From positions 32,575 through 96,574 of the forward strand of contig NZ_PDWS01000018.1 in NCBI RefSeq assembly GCF_010093305.1: a stretch of 64,000 bases of DNA. The letters run 5' to 3'. This document shows, piece by piece, positions 40,551-49,600 of the stretch. The translations under genes and the position numbers were made by a program. Origin of the DNA: Pseudoxanthomonas sacheonensis. GTDB taxonomy: Bacteria; Pseudomonadota; Gammaproteobacteria; Xanthomonadales; Xanthomonadaceae. Under the pieces are notes generated by a model that saw nothing but the letters and a program-made list of their open reading frames with translations, ran no database searches and had not been told where the DNA came from. The stretch's first letter is position 1. Every line of letters starts with the position of its first letter.

Positions 40551-41570
40551 GTGTTCAACTCCCTCAAATCCCGCGTCGCGGTGTTGGCCCTGGCGGCCGC
40601 ATTCTCGACCAGTGCAATGGCCGCCGATGTCACCGGCGCCGGCGCCTCGTTCGTGTACCCGGCCATGTCCAAGTGGTCGGCCGATTACAAAAAGGCCTCC
40701 AACAAGCAGGTCAACTACCAGTCCATCGGCTCCGGCGGCGGCATCGCCCAGATCAAGGCCGGCACGGTCGATTTCGGTTCCTCCGATGCGCCGTTGAAGC
40801 CCGATGAGCTGGCCAAGTTCGGCTTGGCGCAGTTCCCGTCGGTGATCGGCGGCATCGTGCCCGTGCTCAACGTGCCCGGCGTGGCCGCCGGCGCGCTGAA
40901 GCTGGACGGCGAGACCCTGGGCAACATCTTCCTGGGCAAGATCACCAAGTGGAACGATCCGGCCATCGTCGCCCTCAACGGCGGCGTGCAGCTGCCCGAC
41001 GCCAAGATCACGGTCGTGCACCGCTCCGACGGTTCGGGCACCACCTTCAACTTCGTCAACTACCTGTCCAAGGTCAACGCCGAGTGGAAGAGCAAGGTCG
41101 GCGAAGGCACCTCGGTCAAGTGGCCGGTGGGCATCGGCGGCAAGGGCAACGAAGGCGTGGCCGCTTACGTCAAGCAGATCAAGGGCGGCATCGGCTACGT
41201 GGAGCTGTCCTATGCGCTGCAGAACAAGATGACCTATTCGCGCATGAAGAACGCCGCCGGCAACTTCATCGTACCCAGCGACGACAGCTTCCAGGCCGCC
41301 GCGAATAGCGCTGAATGGGGTTCTTCCAAGGACTTCTACTTGGTGATGACCAACGCTCCGGGTGCCGAATCCTGGCCGATCACCGCCACCAACTTCATCC
41401 TGATGTACAAGCAGCCGAAGAACGCTGCCGGGGCCAAGGGCGCCAAGGAATTCTTCCGCTGGGTCTACAAGAGCGGCGATGCGCAGGCCAAGGCGCTGGG
41501 CTACGTGCCGCTGCCGGCCGGCCTGGTGCAGCAGATCGAGACCTATTGGTCGCAGAACATGGCTTACTGA
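40551..41570 (+). CDS. pstS: Phosphate ABC transporter substrate-binding protein (periplasmic)
   Basis: 339 residues from a GTG with AGGAG six bases upstream. Signal peptide about 1-24 (FSTSAMA-ADV). Phosphate-binding blocks are TGAGASFVYPAMSKW, SIGSGGGIAQIKAGTVDFG and HRSDGSGTTFNF. It captures phosphate for PstCAB. It is the first of two tandem PstS genes and is closed by its own terminator, so it can be made in excess over the channel. Confidence 0.95.
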   Translation: MFNSLKSRVAVLALAAAFSTSAMAADVTGAGASFVYPAMSKWSADYKKASNKQVNYQSIGSGGGIAQIKAGTVDFGSSDAPLKPDELAKFGLAQFPSVIGGIVPVLNVPGVAAGALKLDGETLGNIFLGKITKWNDPAIVALNGGVQLPDAKITVVHRSDGSGTTFNFVNYLSKVNAEWKSKVGEGTSVKWPVGIGGKGNEGVAAYVKQIKGGIGYVELSYALQNKMTYSRMKNAAGNFIVPSDDSFQAAANSAEWGSSKDFYLVMTNAPGAESWPITATNFILMYKQPKNAAGAKGAKEFFRWVYKSGDAQAKALGYVPLPAGLVQQIETYWSQNMAY

Positions 41571-41620
41571 GCAGTGACGTACTGAACGACGGGATCTCTC
41601 TCCCCCCAAGGTCGTTCGAA

Positions 41621-41651
41621 GGGCGTGGATCGCAAGATCCGCGCCCTTTTT
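41621..41651 (+). terminator. pstS1 terminator
   Basis: Stem GGGCGTGGATC, loop GCAA, stem GATCCGCGCCC (one G-T pair), then five T. About 50 bases after the stop. Confidence 0.92.
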
Positions 41652-41781
41652 CTGTTTCGGCGTCGAAAAAGCGTCATGCGGTCACCCGCCCGCGCAGAAA
41701 ACGTCGGATGCGCCTGCCGTGCGAGCTCACAACCACCGCCAGAGGCCCTGCCCGCGCGGGTGACGGACTTCACAAATACGG

Positions 41782-41809
41782 CGTCATACGCGTGTAACAA
41801 AAACATCAT
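41782..41809 (+). promoter_or_regulatory. PhoB-box array upstream of pstS2
   Basis: CGTCAT (41782), TGTAAC (41793) and CATCAT (41804) in 11-base register. TACCTG at 41819-41824 could serve as the -10. It lies between the pstS1 terminator and pstS2. Confidence 0.55.
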
Positions 41810-41866
41810 TTCATGGCGTACCTGCCGGCACTATCGTCGGCGCCTTGGTTATACGGAGCCATCACC

Positions 41867-42961
41867 ATGAACCTGAAGCCGGCGCGCGCCGCCCTGCTCA
41901 CCCTTTCCGTCACGCTGATTCTGGCGGCCTGCAAACCCGCCGACAACGCCGCGCCGACCGCTGGCGCACCGGAAGCAGGCGCCCCTTCCACCGCCACGGC
42001 GAACAACCCCAACGCCGCCGAGATCTCCGGCGCGGGCGCTTCCTTCATCTATCCGCTGGTGTCCAAATGGTCGGCCGACTACAACGCCGCCACCGGCGCC
42101 AAGGTCAACTACCAGTCCATCGGCTCGGGCGGCGGCATCGCCCAGATCAAGGCCGGTACCGTGGATTTCGGCTCCACCGACAAGCCGCTTTCCCCTGAAG
42201 AACTGGCGCAGTCGGGCCTGGGCCAATTCCCGTCCGCGATCGGCGGCGTGGTTCCGGTGATCAATGTGGAAGGCCTGCAGCCCGGCCAATTGAAGCTGAC
42301 CGGCGCGCTGCTGGCCGACATCTTCCTGGGCAAGATCGCCACGTGGAACGACCCCGCCATCGCCGGCGCCAACCCGGGCGTGGCACTGCCGGCCGGCAAG
42401 ATCAGCATCGTGCACCGCTCGGACGGTTCGGGCACCACTTTCAATTTCTCCAACTACCTGTCCAAGGTCAGCCCGGATTGGAAAACCAAGGTCGGCGAAG
42501 GCACTTCGGTGCAATGGCCGGTCGGCGTGGGCGGCAAGGGCAACGAGGGCGTGGCCTCGTACGTGAAGCAGATCAAGGGCTCCATCGGCTATGTCGAGCT
42601 GGCTTACGCGCTGCAGAATCAGATGCCGTACGCCTCGCTGCAGAACTCCGCCGGCAACTACGTGCAGCCGAATGCGGAAACCTTCGCCGCCGCGGCCGCC
42701 AGCGCCGACTGGGCCAACGCCAAGGATTTCAACCTGGTCATCACCAACGCGCCGGGCGCCAATGCGTGGCCGATCACCGCCACCAACTTCATGCTGATGT
42801 ACAAGCAGCCGAAGGACGCCAAGCGCAGCGCCGACACGCTGGCCTTCTTCAAGTGGGCCTTCGAGAACGGCCAGGCGCAGGCCAGCGAACTGCACTACGT
42901 GCCGTTGCCGCCGGAACTGGTGAAGCAGATCGAAGCGTACTGGGCGAGCGAATTCAAGTGA
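41867..42961 (+). CDS. pstS: Phosphate ABC transporter substrate-binding lipoprotein
   Basis: 364 residues. The start at MNLKPARAALLT follows CGGAG. The signal ends in the lipobox LILAAC, so unlike pstS1 this copy is membrane-anchored. A 35-residue Ala/Pro/Thr linker leads to a domain closely similar to pstS1 (ISGAGASFIYPLVSKWSADY, IGSGGGIAQIKAGTVDFGS, HRSDGSGTTFNFSNYLSKV). It is probably a duplication with altered localisation. It sits upstream of pstC, separated by an inverted repeat. Confidence 0.94.
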   Translation: MNLKPARAALLTLSVTLILAACKPADNAAPTAGAPEAGAPSTATANNPNAAEISGAGASFIYPLVSKWSADYNAATGAKVNYQSIGSGGGIAQIKAGTVDFGSTDKPLSPEELAQSGLGQFPSAIGGVVPVINVEGLQPGQLKLTGALLADIFLGKIATWNDPAIAGANPGVALPAGKISIVHRSDGSGTTFNFSNYLSKVSPDWKTKVGEGTSVQWPVGVGGKGNEGVASYVKQIKGSIGYVELAYALQNQMPYASLQNSAGNYVQPNAETFAAAAASADWANAKDFNLVITNAPGANAWPITATNFMLMYKQPKDAKRSADTLAFFKWAFENGQAQASELHYVPLPPELVKQIEAYWASEFK

Positions 42962-42996
42962 CGGATTGGCCCGCGCGCAGCGCGGCTTTGCCAACC

Positions 42997-43088
42997 CGTC
43001 ATCCCCGCGAAGGCGGGGATCCATGGACTTGGCTCGATGTTCGTACCGAAAACAAAGTCACTGGGTTCCCGCCTTCGCGGGAATGACG
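42997..43088. repeat. Inverted repeat, GTCATCCCCGCGAAGGCGGG family
   Basis: CGTCATCCCCGCGAAGGCGG and CCGCCTTCGCGGGAATGACG flank about 45 bases. It lies inside the pst operon, between pstS2 and pstC. Confidence 0.9.
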
Positions 43089-43101
43089 ATCCTAGGAATC
43101 C

Positions 43102-44070
43102 ATGAACGCCATCGCCACCCCCATCGTTCCCCATAGCAAGCGCGACCTCGCCGACGCGCGCAACGATCGCCTGTTCCGTTGGGTGCTGACCGGCACCGTG
43201 GCCTTCGTGCTGGTGGCGCTGGCCACCGCCGCCCTGTCCATGCTGTGGGGCGGCCGCGAGGTCCTTGAAACGGAAGGCCTGAGCTTCTTCTATTCCTCGG
43301 AATGGAACCCGGTCGAGAACAAATACGGCGCACTGGCACCGATCTACGGCACCATCGTCACCGCGGTGATCGCCATGCTGATCGCGGTTCCGGTGAGCTT
43401 CGGCATCGCCTTCTTCCTCACCGAAGTCGCCCCGCGCTGGCTGCGCGGTCCGGTGGGCACGGCGATCGAACTGCTGGCCGGCATTCCCTCCATCATCTAC
43501 GGCATGTGGGGCCTGTTCGTGCTGGTGCCGGTGATGACCGAATACGGCACCCCCTGGCTCAACGACCACATCGGCACCATTCCCTATATCGGCGTGTTCT
43601 TCCGCGGGCCGCCCTTGGGCATCGGCGTGCTGACCGCGGGCTTCGTGCTGGCGATCATGGTCATTCCCTTCATCAGCTCGGTGATGCGCGAAGTGTTCCT
43701 GACCGTACCGCAGCGGCTGAAGGAATCGGCCTACGCGCTGGGTTCCACCAAATGGGAAGTCAGTTGGGACATCGTGCTGCCCTACACGCGCTCGGCGGTG
43801 ATCGGCGGCATCTTCCTGGGCCTGGGCCGCGCGCTCGGCGAGACCATGGCGGTGGCCTTCGTCATCGGCAACACCGTCAGCCTGTCCGCTTCGCTGCTCG
43901 AGCCGGGCACCACCATCGCCGCGTTGATCGCCAACGACTTCGGCGAAGCCACCGAAACCTATCGCTCCGCGCTCCTGCTGCTGGGCTTCGTGCTGTTCAT
44001 AGTCACTTTCATCGTGCTGGCGATCGCGCGCTACATGCTGATGCAACTCTCGCGCAAGGAGGGCAACTGA
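43102..44070 (+). CDS. pstC: Phosphate ABC transporter permease PstC
   Basis: 322 residues with six hydrophobic helices. The EAA loop around VMREVFLTVPQRLKESAYALG contacts PstB, and the family block ELLAGIPSIIYGMWGLF is present. Pairs with PstA in the inner membrane. Starts 14 bases after an inverted repeat; overlaps pstA by one base (TGATG). Confidence 0.96.
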   Translation: MNAIATPIVPHSKRDLADARNDRLFRWVLTGTVAFVLVALATAALSMLWGGREVLETEGLSFFYSSEWNPVENKYGALAPIYGTIVTAVIAMLIAVPVSFGIAFFLTEVAPRWLRGPVGTAIELLAGIPSIIYGMWGLFVLVPVMTEYGTPWLNDHIGTIPYIGVFFRGPPLGIGVLTAGFVLAIMVIPFISSVMREVFLTVPQRLKESAYALGSTKWEVSWDIVLPYTRSAVIGGIFLGLGRALGETMAVAFVIGNTVSLSASLLEPGTTIAALIANDFGEATETYRSALLLLGFVLFIVTFIVLAIARYMLMQLSRKEGN

Positions 44071-44939
44071 TGAGCGCCAACAAAGTCGCCGCCGGCCTCT
44101 ACCGCCGGCGCAGCATCGTCAATGTGATCGCACTGGTGCTGTCCTGCGCCACCGCGCTGTTCGGCCTGTTCTTCCTGGCCTGGATCCTGTGGACGCTGGT
44201 CGCCAAGGGCATCTCCGGCATCAACTGGCAGCTGTTCACCCAGATGACCCCGCCGCCGATGCAGGAAGGCGGCCTGGCCAACGCGTTCTTCGGCAGTGCG
44301 GTGATGTGCGGGCTGGCGATCCTGATCGGCACTCCCCTGGGCGTGCTGGCCGGCACCTGGCTGGCCGAGTACGGCAACGCGCGCAAAGCCGGCACCGTGG
44401 TGCGCTTCGTCAACGACATCCTGTTGTCGGCGCCGTCCATCGTGCTGGGCCTGTTCGTGTACACCCTCTTCATCATGCAGTTCGGCGGCGGTTTCTCCGC
44501 CCTGGCCGGCGCGCTGGCACTGGCATTCATCGTGCTGCCGGTAGTGGTGCGCACCACAGACGAAATGCTGCGCCTGGTGCCTTCGCAGATGCGCGAGGCC
44601 GCTTTGTCGCTGGGCGTGCCGCAATGGAAGGTGATCGTGCAGGTGCTGTACCGCAGCGCCTCGGCCGGCATCGTCACCGGCATCCTGCTGGCGCTGGCGC
44701 GCATCAGCGGCGAAACCGCCCCACTGCTGTTCACCGCCTTCGGCAGCCAGTACTGGAACGCCAACATCACCCAGCCTATGGCCAGCGTGCCGGTGGTGAT
44801 GAACCAGTTCGCCGGCAGTCCGTACGAATCCTGGCAGACATTGGCCTGGGCCGGCGCATTGGTCCTGACCGTGTTCGTACTCCTCATCAGCCTGAGTGCG
44901 CGCGGCGTCCTGCTGCGCAACAAGATCTCCAATGACTAA
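44070..44939 (+). CDS. pstA: Phosphate ABC transporter permease PstA
   Basis: 289 residues, about six helices. [10 protein letters not shown] and [18 protein letters not shown] are typical PstA blocks, and the EAA loop is [18 protein letters not shown]. Start coupled to the pstC stop; the end overlaps the probable pstB start by eight bases. Confidence 0.96.
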   Translation: MSANKVAAGLYRRRSIVNVIALVLSCATALFGLFFLAWILWTLVAKGISGINWQLFTQMTPPPMQEGGLANAFFGSAVMCGLAILIGTPLGVLAGTWLAEYGNARKAGTVVRFVNDILLSAPSIVLGLFVYTLFIMQFGGGFSALAGALALAFIVLPVVVRTTDEMLRLVPSQMREAALSLGVPQWKVIVQVLYRSASAGIVTGILLALARISGETAPLLFTAFGSQYWNANITQPMASVPVVMNQFAGSPYESWQTLAWAGALVLTVFVLLISLSARGVLLRNKISND

Positions 44940-45789
44940 TCTCTTTTCGGACCCGGCCATGAACGACGTTCAACGCAACGATTCCACCCAGCGGATCACC
45001 ACGGTGACCACCGAACGCGGTGCGATCCCGCCGTCTCCGGTGAAGCTGGAAGCCAAGGGGCTGGATTTCTACTACGACAAGTTCCATGCGCTGAAAAGCA
45101 TCAACCTGGAGATCCCCGAGAAGCGCGTGACCGCGCTGATCGGCCCCTCCGGTTGCGGCAAGTCGACGCTGCTGCGCATCTTCAACCGCATCTACGCGCT
45201 GTACCCGAAGATGGAGGCCAAGGGCGAAGTGATCCTGGATGGCGAAAACATCCTGTCGCCGAAGTATCCGATGAACCGGCTGCGCAGCAAGGTCGGCATG
45301 GTGTTCCAGAAGCCGGTGCCGTTTCCGATGACCATCTACGAGAACATCGCCTACGCCATCCGCCACCACGAGAACCTCTCCAAGGCCGACATGAACGACC
45401 GCGTGGAGCACGCGCTCAACCAGGGCGCGCTGTGGGGCGAGGTGAAGGACAAGCTGGGGCAGAGCGCGCTGGGCCTTTCCGGCGGCCAACAACAGCGCCT
45501 GTGCATCGCGCGCGCGGTGGCGCTGAAACCGGACGTGCTGCTGCTGGACGAACCGACCTCGGCGCTGGACCCCATCTCCACCAGCCGCATCGAGCAACTG
45601 GTCGAAGAGCTGAAGAAGGACTACACCATCGCCATCGTCACCCACAACATGCAGCAGGCCGCGCGCGTTTCCGACTACACCGCCTTCATGTACCTGGGCG
45701 ACCTGATCGAACACGACGTGACGTCCAACATCTTCTCCAGTCCGAAGAAGCAGCAGACCGAGGACTACATCACGGGTCGATTCGGATGA
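44932..45789 (+). CDS. pstB: Phosphate ABC transporter ATP-binding protein PstB
   Basis: 285 residues. Walker [12 protein letters not shown]-loop [19 protein letters not shown], signature [14 protein letters not shown], Walker [15 protein letters not shown]-loop [12 protein letters not shown]. Energises PstCA. The start may instead be the ATG at 44959 (MNDVQRND); neither has a good Shine-Dalgarno. Followed by a 136-bp repeat before phoU. Confidence 0.96.
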   Translation: MTNLFSDPAMNDVQRNDSTQRITTVTTERGAIPPSPVKLEAKGLDFYYDKFHALKSINLEIPEKRVTALIGPSGCGKSTLLRIFNRIYALYPKMEAKGEVILDGENILSPKYPMNRLRSKVGMVFQKPVPFPMTIYENIAYAIRHHENLSKADMNDRVEHALNQGALWGEVKDKLGQSALGLSGGQQQRLCIARAVALKPDVLLLDEPTSALDPISTSRIEQLVEELKKDYTIAIVTHNMQQAARVSDYTAFMYLGDLIEHDVTSNIFSSPKKQQTEDYITGRFG

Positions 45790-45792
45790 GGC

Positions 45793-45922
45793 GGGGAACA
45801 GGGAAACAGGAATGGAGAACGGATAAAGCGAAATCCTTTGTTCCCACTCCCGCACCCCACTCCCGCCATCGCCGAAACGCCGTTTTCCCACTCCCTATTC
45901 TCCATTCCCCATTCCCGGCCTT
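45793..45922. repeat. Inverted repeat, GGGGAATGGAGAA / TTCTCCATTCCCC type
   Basis: GGGGAACAGGGAAACAGGAA and TGGAGAACGG on the left; TATTCTCCATTCCCCATTCC on the right, with a less GC-rich interior. It separates pstB from phoU. The imperfect arms could form a large hairpin in the mRNA. Confidence 0.65.
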
Positions 45923-45925
45923 CCT

Positions 45926-46636
45926 ATGAGCACCCAACCGCACGAACACATCGTCAAAAGCTACGATGAAGAACAGCGCCGCCTGGTCGGCGAGATCCTG
46001 CACATGGGCGGGATGGCCGTCGCCCAGCTGGAAGCCGCGCTGGACGTGGTGGAACGCCGCGACGACCGCGCCGCGCAGCGCATCATCGCCAACGACATCG
46101 AGATCGACAAACTGGAATCCAAGATCAGCCACGATGTGATGCAGCTGGCGCTGCGCGGGCCGATGGCGCGCGACCTGCGCGAGATCCTGGCCGGCCTGCG
46201 CATTCCGTCCGACATCGAACGCATCGGCGACTACGCGGCCAACGTGGCCAAGCGCTCCATCGCGCTGAACGTGTCGCCGCCGGTTCCCCACACCACCAAC
46301 CTGCGCGCGCTGGGCCGGCTGGCCGCGCGCCAGGTCAGCGACGTGCTGGAGGCCTACCGCGAAGGCGACGCCGACCGCGCTCTGATGGTGCGCGCGCGCG
46401 ATGCGGAACTGGATGCGCAGTACACCGCTCTGTTCCGCGAACTGCTGACCTACATGATGGAGGACGCGCGCAACATCACTCCCTGCACGCACCTGCTGTT
46501 CATGGCCAAGAACCTGGAACGCATCGGCGACCACGCCACCAACATCGCCGAAAACATCTGGTTCCTGGTCCACGGCGACCAGCCCCTGCCCCCGCGCGAC
46601 AAGCGCGACGACACCAGCACTACCGGCGCGGTCTGA
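45926..46636 (+). CDS. phoU: Phosphate signalling regulator PhoU
   Basis: 236-residue all-helical protein of two similar three-helix bundles. The metal-cluster motifs are DIERIGDYAANVAKR and NLERIGDHATNIAEN. It links PstB activity to PhoR kinase and keeps the regulon off in phosphate excess. Downstream of pstB in the usual order. phoR and phoB are not in the window. Confidence 0.97.
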   Translation: MSTQPHEHIVKSYDEEQRRLVGEILHMGGMAVAQLEAALDVVERRDDRAAQRIIANDIEIDKLESKISHDVMQLALRGPMARDLREILAGLRIPSDIERIGDYAANVAKRSIALNVSPPVPHTTNLRALGRLAARQVSDVLEAYREGDADRALMVRARDAELDAQYTALFRELLTYMMEDARNITPCTHLLFMAKNLERIGDHATNIAENIWFLVHGDQPLPPRDKRDDTSTTGAV

Positions 46637-46762
46637 TCGCGCCGACAGCATGAATCGGAAGTAACCGGAACGGGCGGCCGCGAATCCTTCCCCGCCCTAC
46701 CCCTCTCTTTTGTCACTGTCAGGCATGGCGCAACGGCGGCATGCTGCCGTCACGGAGAGGGA

Positions 46763-47305
46763 ATGAACAGCGCAATCGCGAGCACCCACTATTCGGCCGA
46801 CGATCTGGCCGCCGCCCGTGCCGGCGATCTGGCCGCGTTGCAACGGGTGCTTGCCCAGTCGCGGCAAAATCTGCGCCGTTACGCCGAATACCATTGCAAT
46901 ATCAACGACACCGAGGATGCGGTGCAGGAAAGCATGATCCTGGTTTCGCGCCGGATCGGTGACCTGCGCGTGCTGGAATCCTTCGCTTCCTGGCTGTTCC
47001 GCATCGTCAAACGCGAGTGCAATCGCCTGAAACGCGGGTTACGCATGCTGACGGGCGACGCGATCACCGAGGACATTCAGCCCACCTGTAGTTTCGAGCC
47101 AGTGGAACTGCGCCACGATGTGGCGGCGGCGTTGGAATCGCTGCCCCCTCACTACCGCGAGATCATCCTGCTGCGCGACCTGGAAGGCTATTCCATAGAG
47201 GAACTGGCGCAACGTCTCGGACTGAACCGCGAGGCGGCCAAATCGCGCCTGCACCGGGCGCGCGTACTGACCCGCGAATACCTGGCGCCTGCAGGTTCCG
47301 CGTGA
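46763..47305 (+). CDS. ECF-type RNA polymerase sigma factor
   Basis: 180 residues. Region 2 (about 25-95) includes NDTEDAVQESMILVSRRIG and FASWLFRIVKRECNR. Region 4 (about 115-170) includes LESLPPHYREIILLRDLEGY and EELAQRLGLNREAAKSRLH. There is no C-terminal extension. No anti-sigma gene follows. The next three genes form an MNIO/RiPP cluster, and in Caulobacter an ECF factor (SigF) controls comparable copper-responsive bufferin genes, so it may drive the cluster; that link is inferred from position only. Confidence 0.92.
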   Translation: MNSAIASTHYSADDLAAARAGDLAALQRVLAQSRQNLRRYAEYHCNINDTEDAVQESMILVSRRIGDLRVLESFASWLFRIVKRECNRLKRGLRMLTGDAITEDIQPTCSFEPVELRHDVAAALESLPPHYREIILLRDLEGYSIEELAQRLGLNREAAKSRLHRARVLTREYLAPAGSA

Positions 47306-47440
47306 CCGCTGCATTCGCCTTTGTGCCGGCCAACCGATTGCGCAAACCCCGCGTTGCCGCACTGCACACAGACCGCTAACCCATCACCGCTACACTTCCA
47401 CCACAACCCGCGGCCAGCCCGCATCCCCAGGAGCAATGCC

Positions 47441-47878
47441 ATGAGCAAGTCCAACCAGAAACCCGTTTCCCTCGCCCTCTCCGCCGCTCTCGTCGGTGGA
47501 CTGGCCCTGTCCGCTTCCGCGTTCGCCATGCAGCCGCTGGCCCAGGGCTACCTGCTGTCGGCCACCGCAGACGCCGGCGAGAAAGCCGCCGAGGGCAAAT
47601 GCGGCGAAGGCAAGTGCGGCATGGAGAAGGTGGATACCGACAAGGACGGCAAGGTCTCGCGCGCCGAGTTCACCGCGGCCCACGCCGACAAGGCCGACAA
47701 GTTCGACGGCATCGACACCAACAAGGACGGCTTCATCGACGCCGCCGAGCACAAGGCCCATGCCGCCGAAGGCAAGTGCGGCGAAGGCAAATGCGGCGCG
47801 GACAAGAAGAAGACCGATGCCAAGGCCGACCATGCCGAAGGCAAGTGCGGCGAAGGCAAGTGCGGCGGCAGCATCTGA
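47441..47878 (+). CDS. HvfA/bufferin-like EGKCG RiPP precursor with two EF-hands
   Basis: 145 residues, start after AGGAG. N-terminal Sec signal (about 1-29, ending SASAFA), then MQPLAQGYLLSATADAGE. Six EGKCG motifs occur in three pairs: 51-60, 110-119 and 133-142 (Cys 54, 59, 113, 118, 136, 141). Between the first and second pair are two canonical EF-hand loops: D65-TDKDGKVSRAE and D92-TNKDGFIDAAE. In Haemophilus HvfA, EGKCG cysteines are converted by an MNIO enzyme to copper-binding oxazolone/thioamide groups. The EF-hand insertion is the unusual part. The next genes encode that enzyme family and its partner. Confidence 0.88.
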   Translation: MSKSNQKPVSLALSAALVGGLALSASAFAMQPLAQGYLLSATADAGEKAAEGKCGEGKCGMEKVDTDKDGKVSRAEFTAAHADKADKFDGIDTNKDGFIDAAEHKAHAAEGKCGEGKCGADKKKTDAKADHAEGKCGEGKCGGSI

Positions 47879-47896
47879 TTCCGTCGTACTGATTGG

Positions 47897-48751
47897 ATGA
47901 AACCGACTCTGCCAGATGCCAGTGCCGGAATAGGCCTGCGGCGCGCCCTGCTGGGCGCGTTGCAGGAAGCGCCCGCGGGCGCGTTCGATTTCCTCGAATG
48001 CGCCCCGGACAACTGGATCGGGATCGGCGGCAGGTACGGTGCGGCGTTGGAACAGCTGTCGGCACGCCACCCCATTACCTGCCATGGGCTTTCCCTCTCG
48101 CTCGGCGGCGTAGCGCCGCTGGACGAGACCTTCCTTGCACGCGTGCGCCGCTTCCTGGATCGCCACCAGGTCGCTCTTTACAGCGAACACCTGAGCTACT
48201 GCACCGACGACGGCCACCTCTACGACCTGATGCCGATCCCTTTCACCGAGGAAGCCGTGCGCCACGTCGCCGCCCGCATCCGTCGCGTGCAAGAGGTCCT
48301 GGGCCGGCGGATCGCAGTGGAGAACGTCTCCTACTACGCCGCCCCCTACCAGGCCATGGACGAAGTGGATTTCGTCAACGCGGTACTGGCCGAAGCAGAC
48401 TGCGACCTGTTGCTGGACGTCAACAACATCTACGTCAACGCCATCAACCACGGCTACGACGCCCACGATTTCCTGGCGCGCATGCCGACGGCGCGCATCT
48501 CCTCGTACCACATCGCCGGCCATTACGACGAAGCGGACGACCTGAAAGTCGACACCCATGGCGCCGCCGTGAAAGAAGACGTCTGGTCGCTGCTGCAAAG
48601 CGCCTACCGGCTGCATGGCGTGCACCCGACCTTGCTGGAGCGCGACTTCAACTTCCCCGCCATGCCGGTATTGCTGGCCGAGGTGGAGCGCATCCGCGAG
48701 CTGCAGCGCGCCACCGGCAGCGCAGAAATTCCGGTTGCCGCCCGTGGCTGA
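47897..48751 (+). CDS. MNIO-family multinuclear iron oxidase (DUF692)
   Basis: 284-residue TIM-barrel of the DUF692 family (HvfB/BufB-like). Metal-ligand motifs are visible along the barrel: [57 protein letters not shown] and LERDFN. Members use two or three irons to oxidise cysteines of RiPP precursors. It starts 18 bp after the EGKCG precursor and overlaps the partner gene by eight bases, so precursor, enzyme and partner form one operon. Confidence 0.93.
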   Translation: MKPTLPDASAGIGLRRALLGALQEAPAGAFDFLECAPDNWIGIGGRYGAALEQLSARHPITCHGLSLSLGGVAPLDETFLARVRRFLDRHQVALYSEHLSYCTDDGHLYDLMPIPFTEEAVRHVAARIRRVQEVLGRRIAVENVSYYAAPYQAMDEVDFVNAVLAEADCDLLLDVNNIYVNAINHGYDAHDFLARMPTARISSYHIAGHYDEADDLKVDTHGAAVKEDVWSLLQSAYRLHGVHPTLLERDFNFPAMPVLLAEVERIRELQRATGSAEIPVAARG

Positions 48752-49493
48752 AACGCTGCGCCGGCAACAGTTCGAACTGGCCGCGCATCTGCGCGACCCC
48801 GACGCCCATGCGCCGCCTCCCGGGTTGGAGGACCGCCGCCTGGCGATCTATCGCGATCTATTCTTCAACAATATCGAGGGGCTGCTGTCCGGCAATTTCC
48901 CCGTCATCCGCAAGACCCTGGGCGAGCAGCGTTGGCGCGCGCTCGCACGCCGGTTCTATGCGCAGCACCGCAGCCACGCGCCGCTGTTCGCCGAGATAGG
49001 CCGGGAGTTCATCCGTTTCCTGCAGGAACGCGCGGAAGGCGGAACCGACGATCCTGCCTGGCTGGCGGAGATGGCGCACTACGAATGGGTGGAGCTCGGC
49101 CTGCAGATCGCCGACGACGAAATCCCCGCCAACGATGCGGCCGGCGATCTGCTGGCCGGCGTACCTGTGCTCTCGCCCACTGCGTGGGCCCTGGCCTACG
49201 CCTGGCCGGTACAACGCATCGGTCCGGACTACCAACCCGGGAAGCCGCCGGGAACGCCCACGCTGCTGCTGGTAAGGCGCGATGCGCAGTACGAGATACG
49301 TTTCGCGGAAATCTCGCCGCTGGTGTATCGCCTGCTCGAAATCCTGCGCATGGGCGAAAGCAGCGGACGCCAGGCGCTGGAGCAACTGGCCGCAGAAGCC
49401 GGCGTCGCCGACCTGCCCGCCTTCATCGAGCAAGGCCGCGCCATGCTCGTGCGCATGCGCGAAGAAAGCACGCTGCTGGGCACTCGGTTGTAG
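48744..49493 (+). CDS. DUF2063-family MNIO partner protein
   Basis: 249 residues from a GTG inside the end of the MNIO gene (eight-base overlap); ATG-start alternatives are poorer. N-terminal DUF2063 domain with [24 protein letters not shown], the family signature, and a C-terminal winged-helix-like part. HvfC/BufC-type partners bind the precursor leader and present it to the MNIO enzyme. The TAG stop lies in a GTAG REP. No DoxX-type gene (HvfD) follows, unlike many such clusters. Confidence 0.88.
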   Translation: MAETLRRQQFELAAHLRDPDAHAPPPGLEDRRLAIYRDLFFNNIEGLLSGNFPVIRKTLGEQRWRALARRFYAQHRSHAPLFAEIGREFIRFLQERAEGGTDDPAWLAEMAHYEWVELGLQIADDEIPANDAAGDLLAGVPVLSPTAWALAYAWPVQRIGPDYQPGKPPGTPTLLLVRRDAQYEIRFAEISPLVYRLLEILRMGESSGRQALEQLAAEAGVADLPAFIEQGRAMLVRMREESTLLGTRL

Positions 49494-49565
49494 GAGCGGG
49501 CCCTGCCCGCGACGCTTTTCGATCGATGGAGGCAAAAAAGCGTCGCGGGCAGGGCCCGCTCCTAC
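49490..49565. repeat. Inverted pair of GTAG REP elements
   Basis: GTAGGAGCGGGCCCTGCCCG and CGGGCAGGGCCCGCTCCTAC, arms of about 30 bases with a short A-rich loop. The left GTAG contains the stop of the DUF2063 gene. It can act as a transcript end. Confidence 0.92.
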
Positions 49566-49600
49566 AGGGGTGGCTTGCGGGCTCTGTTACGCTTGTTGCG

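Noticed and set aside
47441..47878. EGKCG protein as a metallothionein or collagen-like protein
   Set aside because: The EGKCG pairs with a signal peptide and adjacent DUF692 and DUF2063 genes fit the HvfA/bufferin RiPP class much better.
48932..49600. Upstream extension of the rnt frame through the DUF2063 gene and a REP
   Set aside because: RNase T similarity begins shortly after the ATG at 49601; the extension is an alternative frame.
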